Shown: positions 21,002-25,137 of the stretch, one piece after another
Layout of the letters: each line of letters starts with the position of its first letter
Position numbering within the stretch: the first letter of the stretch is position 1
From: a virus
Strand: one strand, 5' to 3'
Length of the DNA stretch: 25,137 bases
Virus record (IMG/VR): IMGVR_UViG_3300024475_000219
Coordinates: 1-25,137 of that record
The notes under the pieces: model-generated
Database searches by the model: none
What the model was told of the DNA's origin: nothing
Seen by the model: the letters and a program-made list of their open reading frames with translations, nothing else
Made by a program: the position numbers and the translations under genes

Positions 21002-21009
21002 TAATTTTG
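21002..21009 (+). promoter_or_regulatory. TAnnTTTG promoter-like box before the glycine-rich fibre gene
   Basis: TAATTTTG lies 14 bases before the ATG at 21024, in the only gap between the propeller gene and the fibre gene. No clear -33 element is visible. Confidence 0.35.
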
Positions 21010-21023
21010 TATAAATTACGATT

Positions 21024-23477
21024 ATGGCAGTAACTAAGGTAACAACAAAGGTTTTAGCGGATGATGCGGTAACTATTGATAAAATAGCGGATGCTGCTTT
21101 AGTAACTGAAACTGAGGGCATATCATCTAATGATAATGATACTACTATTCCTACCTCAGCTGCTGTTAAAGATTATGTAGATACCCAGGATGCCACTAAA
21201 GAGGATACAATAACTGGAGCTGCAACAACAATAACAGGAAGCGATTTAACAGCTTCTAAAGCGCTTGTTTCAAACGCTAGTGGAAAAGTAGCTGCTAGCA
21301 CAGTAACTGATACAGAGCTAGGCTATGTAAGCGGAGTGACCTCTGGCATACAGGATCAATTTAATGCGCTAACTGACAACGATACTACATATACAATAGC
21401 CGCTGCTGATGGCGATAATGCCGATGAGGAAAAAATAGTACTTACTGGCAGCGATGCCTCAACTGATGAGGTAGTTTTGGAGGCTGGTACAGGATTATCC
21501 ATAGCTAGATCTGGCGATAAAATAACTTTTACAAATACAGTAACTGATACTGATACAGTTTTAACTACTGAGCAAGTTGAGGACATTGTAGGCGCTATGG
21601 TTTCCTCTAATAGTGAAACTGGTATAACAGTAACCTATGATGATACAAATGGAAAAATAGATTTTACTGTAGATTCTCAAACAGATGAGAATTTTACAAG
21701 CGCCTTAAAAACAAAATTAGATGGAATTGCAGCTGGTGCTGAGGTAAATCAAAACGCTTTCTCAACTATTGCAGTGAGTGGTCAAACCTCAGTCAATGCG
21801 GATTCTAACACTGATACTTTAACCTTTGCAGCTGGTACTGGCATCACACTTACTACAGATGCTGGAACTGATACAGTCACAATAACATCAACTGCTACAG
21901 GATCAGTTACTGAGGCGTTTAAAACTATTTCTGTAAGTGGGCAAAGCGATGTGGTAGCTGATGGCGCTACAGATACTTTAACTTTTGCTGCTGGATCAAA
22001 TATTACTTTAACTACTGATGCAGCTACAGATACAATTACAATAGCATCAACTGCCTCTGGAGGTGGCGGATCAGTTGATGTAGTAACTACTCAGCATACT
22101 GGTGATGGCACTACTACAGCATTTGCTTTAGATAGCACGCCAGGTGATAATGATGCTGTGCAAGTTTATTTAAATGGTGTTTACCAGGTTAAAGATGCTG
22201 CAAATTATTCAATAAGTGGATCTACTCTAACGTTTGTTACCGCACCCACCAACTCCACAGCGATAGAGTTTGTCCACTTTAAATTAACTACTGGCGGAGG
22301 CGGCGGTATTAGCTGGGATACTACTGTAAAAACTGCTGCTTTCACAGCTGTAGCTGGAAAAGGATATTTTGTAAATACTACAAGTGCTGCAATTACAGTA
22401 ACATTACCTAGCTCACCTAGTGCTGGCGATGAGGTTACTATTGTAGATTATGCTGGTACTGCTGATACAAATAACATAACTATAACATCCTCTGATAATA
22501 TTAATGGAGTCGCTGGTGATGTAGTTATAAATTACGAAAGAGGCGGAGTATCTATGGTTTATGTAGATGCCACTCAAGGATGGATAGCTTATAATGCTAC
22601 TAATGAAACAGCTACGGCTTTAAATATACCTACTATTTTAGTTGATTATTTAGTAGTCGCTGGTGGAGGTTCTGGTGGCGCACATAATGGAGGTGGTGGT
22701 GGAGCTGGAGGTTTAAGAACATCTTACACTAATTCATCATCTTTAAGTGGTCATACAGAATCATCTTTAAATTTAGGTGTAGCAACTAATTATACAGTAA
22801 CTGTAGGAGCTGGAGGAGCTGCTGCTATTTTTGCCTCTAAAGGAAATGATGGCTCTGATTCTGTTTTTTCTACAATTACATCTACTGGTGGCGGTGGAGG
22901 TGGACAATACTCAAATCCAGCGAGTTCAGTATCAGATGGAAATAATGGAGGATCTGGTGGTGGAGCCGCTGATATTGCTGGAACCAGTTCTGGTTCTGCT
23001 GGATCTGCTGTTACTTCACCAGTTATACAAGGTTATAATGGAGGGATTTCAACTACAGCGTATGGAGGCGGTGGTGGTGGTGGAGCTAATGAAGTTGGTA
23101 ATGATAGCGCTGGAAATGCAGGTGGAGCTGGTGGAGATGGATTAGCTGTAGGAATTACGGGATCATTAATAACTTATGCTGGCGGTGGTGGCGGTGGAGA
23201 TGGAGATGGATCGGGAGGAGCTGGTGGTACTGGTGGAGGTGGAGCTGGCGCTGGAAGTAGCGGTAATGGCTCTGATGGAACCGATAATACTGGTGGAGGC
23301 GGCGGAGCATCAGGAGCGGCTAATTCTGGTGCTGGAGGTTCTGGAGTAGTTATTCTACGCTATCCAAATACATACACAGTTACCATAGGATCTGGATTAA
23401 CTGGTAGCACAGCTACTGATGGCAGTGATAAAGTAACTACCTTTACCGCTGGAACAGGAACAATATCATTTAGTTAG
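21024..23477 (+). CDS. tail fibre with C-terminal glycine-rich adhesin domain
   Basis: This 817-aa protein has an N-terminal part (1-120) with Ala/Thr/Asp repeats, then modules shared with the S74 fibre (IVGAMVSSNSETGITVTYDD, VYLNGVYQ). Near 430-520 comes AFTAVAGKGYFVNTTSAAITVTLPSSPSAGDE, a beta module. From residue 540 a glycine-rich domain begins with VDYLVVAGGGSGG, continues through many GGGGG blocks and ends with GSGVVILRYPNTYTVTIGSG. Such domains fold as stacked polyglycine-II helices in phage adhesins. The C-terminus lacks S74. It is probably a receptor-binding tip or fibre whose Gly-rich blocks evolve by repeat exchange. A related shorter copy starts at 23917. Confidence 0.85.
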   Translation: MAVTKVTTKVLADDAVTIDKIADAALVTETEGISSNDNDTTIPTSAAVKDYVDTQDATKEDTITGAATTITGSDLTASKALVSNASGKVAASTVTDTELGYVSGVTSGIQDQFNALTDNDTTYTIAAADGDNADEEKIVLTGSDASTDEVVLEAGTGLSIARSGDKITFTNTVTDTDTVLTTEQVEDIVGAMVSSNSETGITVTYDDTNGKIDFTVDSQTDENFTSALKTKLDGIAAGAEVNQNAFSTIAVSGQTSVNADSNTDTLTFAAGTGITLTTDAGTDTVTITSTATGSVTEAFKTISVSGQSDVVADGATDTLTFAAGSNITLTTDAATDTITIASTASGGGGSVDVVTTQHTGDGTTTAFALDSTPGDNDAVQVYLNGVYQVKDAANYSISGSTLTFVTAPTNSTAIEFVHFKLTTGGGGGISWDTTVKTAAFTAVAGKGYFVNTTSAAITVTLPSSPSAGDEVTIVDYAGTADTNNITITSSDNINGVAGDVVINYERGGVSMVYVDATQGWIAYNATNETATALNIPTILVDYLVVAGGGSGGAHNGGGGGAGGLRTSYTNSSSLSGHTESSLNLGVATNYTVTVGAGGAAAIFASKGNDGSDSVFSTITSTGGGGGGQYSNPASSVSDGNNGGSGGGAADIAGTSSGSAGSAVTSPVIQGYNGGISTTAYGGGGGGGANEVGNDSAGNAGGAGGDGLAVGITGSLITYAGGGGGGDGDGSGGAGGTGGGGAGAGSSGNGSDGTDNTGGGGGASGAANSGAGGSGVVILRYPNTYTVTIGSGLTGSTATDGSDKVTTFTAGTGTISFS
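22641..23370 (+). repeat. glycine-codon-rich low-complexity region of the fibre gene
   Basis: The DNA consists largely of GGN/GCN codons (GGAGGTGGTGGTGGA-like runs) that encode polyglycine blocks separated by short polar spacers. Its partner, with the same block order, lies at 24295-25020. Confidence 0.85.
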
Positions 23478-23503
23478 AATAAATAAATTAATAAATAAAA
23501 ACA

Positions 23504-23896
23504 ATGGCACACTACGCTTTTCTAAACATGAGTAACATCGTAACCGAGGTAATAGTTGGTAAAGATGAAACAGATGGACCAACAAACTGGGAGATCCACT
23601 ATGGAAACATCAGAGAGCAAGTTTGTAAACGTACATCCTACAACACAAAAGGAGGAGTACATTATACAGATGGCGCTCCCTCTGCTGATCAATCAAAAGC
23701 ATTTAGAAAAAACTACGCTGGTATAGGGTACACCTATGATCATAGTAGAGATGCTTTTATTCCGCCAAAACCATTTGATAGCTGGGTTTTAAATGAAACT
23801 AGCTGTTTGTGGGAGGCACCAGTAGAATATCCAACTGATGGGGAAATGTACACCTGGAATGAGGATACTACTAGCTGGGATTTGGTAACTGAGTAA
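23504..23896 (+). CDS. fibre-associated protein of marine-phage type, 130 aa
   Basis: This protein begins MAHYAFLNMSNIVTEVIVG and has an AFRKNYAGIGYTYDHSRDAFIPPKP core, then SWVLNETSCLWEAPVEYPTDG and a YTWNEDTTSW end. This architecture is well known from marine cyanophage and related myovirus structural proteins, encoded near fibre genes. It is likely a small tail-fibre-associated or assembly protein. It lies between two glycine-rich adhesin genes, with A-rich gaps of about 20-25 bases on each side. Function is inferred from context; the family resemblance comes from memory of known sequences. Confidence 0.72.
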   Translation: MAHYAFLNMSNIVTEVIVGKDETDGPTNWEIHYGNIREQVCKRTSYNTKGGVHYTDGAPSADQSKAFRKNYAGIGYTYDHSRDAFIPPKPFDSWVLNETSCLWEAPVEYPTDGEMYTWNEDTTSWDLVTE

Positions 23897-23916
23897 CAAT
23901 TTTTAAAATATTATAA

Positions 23917-25137
23917 ATGGCATTTACAAAGGCTACTTTCGACTATTTAGACTCTGGAGGGTTAATAAACTGGATTACAACTGCTAAAACTAGCGCTTTT
24001 ACAGCGTTTAGGGGTGAGGGTTATTTAGTAGATACAACGTCTGCTGCTATCACGGTAACTCTACCAACTGCTCCAAGTGCTGGTGATGAGATTATTATAG
24101 TTGACTATGCCTCAAACGCTGGAACTAATAATATTACTTTAGATCCTGGAACGCTTAATTTAAGAGGCGCTACTGATGATTTTGTAATGTCCACTAATAA
24201 CCAATCAGCACGCCTATTATATTCTGGTGCTACTAAAGGATGGTTAGTTACCTCTGATGCTGGTGCTGGCGCTGCTGCCGCACCAGCTTTAACAGTTGAT
24301 TACTTAGTAGTCGCTGGTGGTGGGGGTGCTGGAACATTAGCTGGAGGCGGTGGAGGAGCTGGAGGATTACGCACATCTTACACAAATTCATCCTCTTTAT
24401 CTGGACACACTGAATCATCATTAACTTTAGATATATCAACAAATTACACAGTAACAGTTGGATCTGGAGGGGCAGGTTCAACACAAGATGGATCGGAAAT
24501 ATTAGCACAAAGTGGCTCAAATTCTGTATTTTCTACTATAACATCAACTGGCGGAGGTTTAGGACAACACGCCTCAGCTGGGGCAAGCGGAGGTTCTGGC
24601 GGTGGAGGTGGTTACAATACAACAACTGGTGATGGTGGTGCTGCTGTGACTTCGCCTGTAGTACAAGGTTATGCTGGAGGTAATGGTAAATTAGGTGCGG
24701 CTGGCGGTGCTTATCCTTGCGGTGGAGGTGGAGGAGCGAGTGCGGCTGGAGCAAACGCTTCTGGTAGTGCTGGTGGAAATGGTGGAGATGGATTAGAAGT
24801 TACCATAATAGGAGGAACTGGAAACTATTATGCTGGTGGTGGAGGCGGATCTGGAACTACTATAGGTTTAGGAGGTGCTGGTGGCGGCGGTAATGGTGGA
24901 CAAATATTTAGTGGAACTACAGCTGTATCTGGAACTGCAAATACTGGCGGTGGAGGTGGTGGTGGTAGAACTGCTGGCGGATCGGGTGGCTCTGGTATTG
25001 TAGTTATTAGATATTCTAATTATTATGATGTTACAGTAGGATCTGGATTAACAACTGGCGTTTTAAATTCCCCTGTAGGATCAAATGAAAAATATACAAC
25101 ATTCACAGCTGGAACAGGATCAATAACATGTGGAGCA
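23917..25137 (+). CDS. glycine-rich fibre/adhesin paralogue (3' end outside the window)
   Basis: The frame is open for 407 codons from the ATG at 23917 to the window edge. It opens with MAFTKATFDYLDSGGLINW, then a beta module (GYLVDTTSAAITVTLPTAPSAGDE) and from residue 127 a glycine-rich domain (VDYLVVAGGGGAG, then GGGGGAGGLRTSYTN and many GGGGG blocks) ending GSGIVVIRYSNYYDVTVGSG and TFTAGTGSITCGA. It parallels the C-terminal 400 residues of the fibre at 21024, whose last residues are TFTAGTGTISFS, so only a few codons are probably missing. It lacks the long N-terminal shaft. It could be a tip adhesin that attaches to, or replaces the tip of, the longer fibre. Confidence 0.82.
   Translation, partial: MAFTKATFDYLDSGGLINWITTAKTSAFTAFRGEGYLVDTTSAAITVTLPTAPSAGDEIIIVDYASNAGTNNITLDPGTLNLRGATDDFVMSTNNQSARLLYSGATKGWLVTSDAGAGAAAAPALTVDYLVVAGGGGAGTLAGGGGGAGGLRTSYTNSSSLSGHTESSLTLDISTNYTVTVGSGGAGSTQDGSEILAQSGSNSVFSTITSTGGGLGQHASAGASGGSGGGGGYNTTTGDGGAAVTSPVVQGYAGGNGKLGAAGGAYPCGGGGGASAAGANASGSAGGNGGDGLEVTIIGGTGNYYAGGGGGSGTTIGLGGAGGGGNGGQIFSGTTAVSGTANTGGGGGGGRTAGGSGGSGIVVIRYSNYYDVTVGSGLTTGVLNSPVGSNEKYTTFTAGTGSITCGA
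24295..25020 (+). repeat. second glycine-codon-rich region, paralogous to 22641-23370
   Basis: The DNA starts with nearly the same bases as the region at 22641 (GTTGATTA.TTAGTAGTCGC) and keeps the same order of conserved spacers (TSYTNSSSLSGHTESS, NSVFSTITSTGGG, VVQGY). Differences are mostly at third codon positions and in glycine block length. Confidence 0.85.

Noticed and set aside
22831-23145. Plus-strand 104-codon frame inside the glycine-rich domain
   Set aside because: It is the shifted reading of GGN repeats, which gives Val/Leu/Glu-rich nonsense. The main frame has the conserved fibre modules.
24248-24754. Two minus-strand frames rich in Gln, His and Leu opposite the last gene
   Set aside because: They are the antisense reading of glycine/alanine codons. 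The + strand frame is open throughout and is homologous to the fibre at 21024.
1-25137. tRNA genes, CRISPR arrays, insertion sequences or attachment sites
   Set aside because: No cloverleaf-like sequence, regularly spaced repeat, transposase or integrase gene was seen. The repeats present are coding repeats of fibre genes or short leader repeats.

Overview
The window reads as one continuous stretch of a tailed double-stranded DNA phage. Its host is probably a marine member of the Bacteroidota (Flavobacteriia). The evidence is a low G+C content, start codons preceded by A-rich leaders rather than Shine-Dalgarno sequences, several TAnnTTTG boxes (the Bacteroidota -7 element) next to gene starts, and a fibre-associated protein of a type known from marine phages. 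All genes are on the + strand. There is no integrase, no bacterial housekeeping gene, no tRNA, no rRNA and no CRISPR array, so it looks like a phage genome fragment rather than a prophage border.

Layout. (1) 1-6168, replication and nuclease genes: a small protein with an SSB-like tip, a GNRA-loop terminator, a RecE-like exonuclease, a stand-alone DnaA domain IV-like protein, a VRR-NUC nuclease, a winged-helix replication protein, a TOPRIM primase/DnaB-type helicase, an A/T-rich HNH endonuclease and a second PD-(D/E)XK-like nuclease. (2) 6155-12579, packaging and head: a 55-aa ORF, small and large terminase, a portal with an unusual C-terminal extension, a MuF-type minor head protein, a U35 prohead protease and an HK97-fold major capsid protein. 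(3) 12580-13836, an inserted block of small accessory genes (two membrane proteins, a 44-aa protein, a 40-aa zinc-finger protein and a PD-(D/E)XK nuclease), bounded and split by three strong terminators with promoter-like boxes. (4) 13837-15661, connector and neck: a small head-associated protein, gp6-like connector, head closure protein, gp10-like protein and DUF3168 tail terminator. (5) 15666-17153, small membrane proteins and lysis: an M15 peptidase endolysin and a 3TM GTA-type holin. (6) 17153-25137, virion periphery: a small structural candidate, an S74-chaperone tail fibre, an Asp-box beta-propeller protein, two paralogous glycine-rich fibre/adhesin proteins (the second cut by the window end) and a marine-phage fibre-associated protein.

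The genes are tightly packed: many stop/start overlaps of 1 to 8 bp (TAATG, ATGA), so long polycistronic mRNAs are likely. No gene-free stretch exceeds about 155 bases. Terminators are seen only after the first gene and around the accessory block. No major tail protein, tail assembly chaperone or tape-measure gene appears between the tail terminator and the lysis genes, so those tail genes are either outside the window or absent.

The most unusual elements are the terminator-bounded accessory cassette between capsid and connector genes, the stand-alone DnaA domain IV-like protein, the extended portal, the 9-G tract in the replication protein gene, the glycine-rich adhesin paralogues, and an apparent complete lack of the tetranucleotides GGCC and CCGG.
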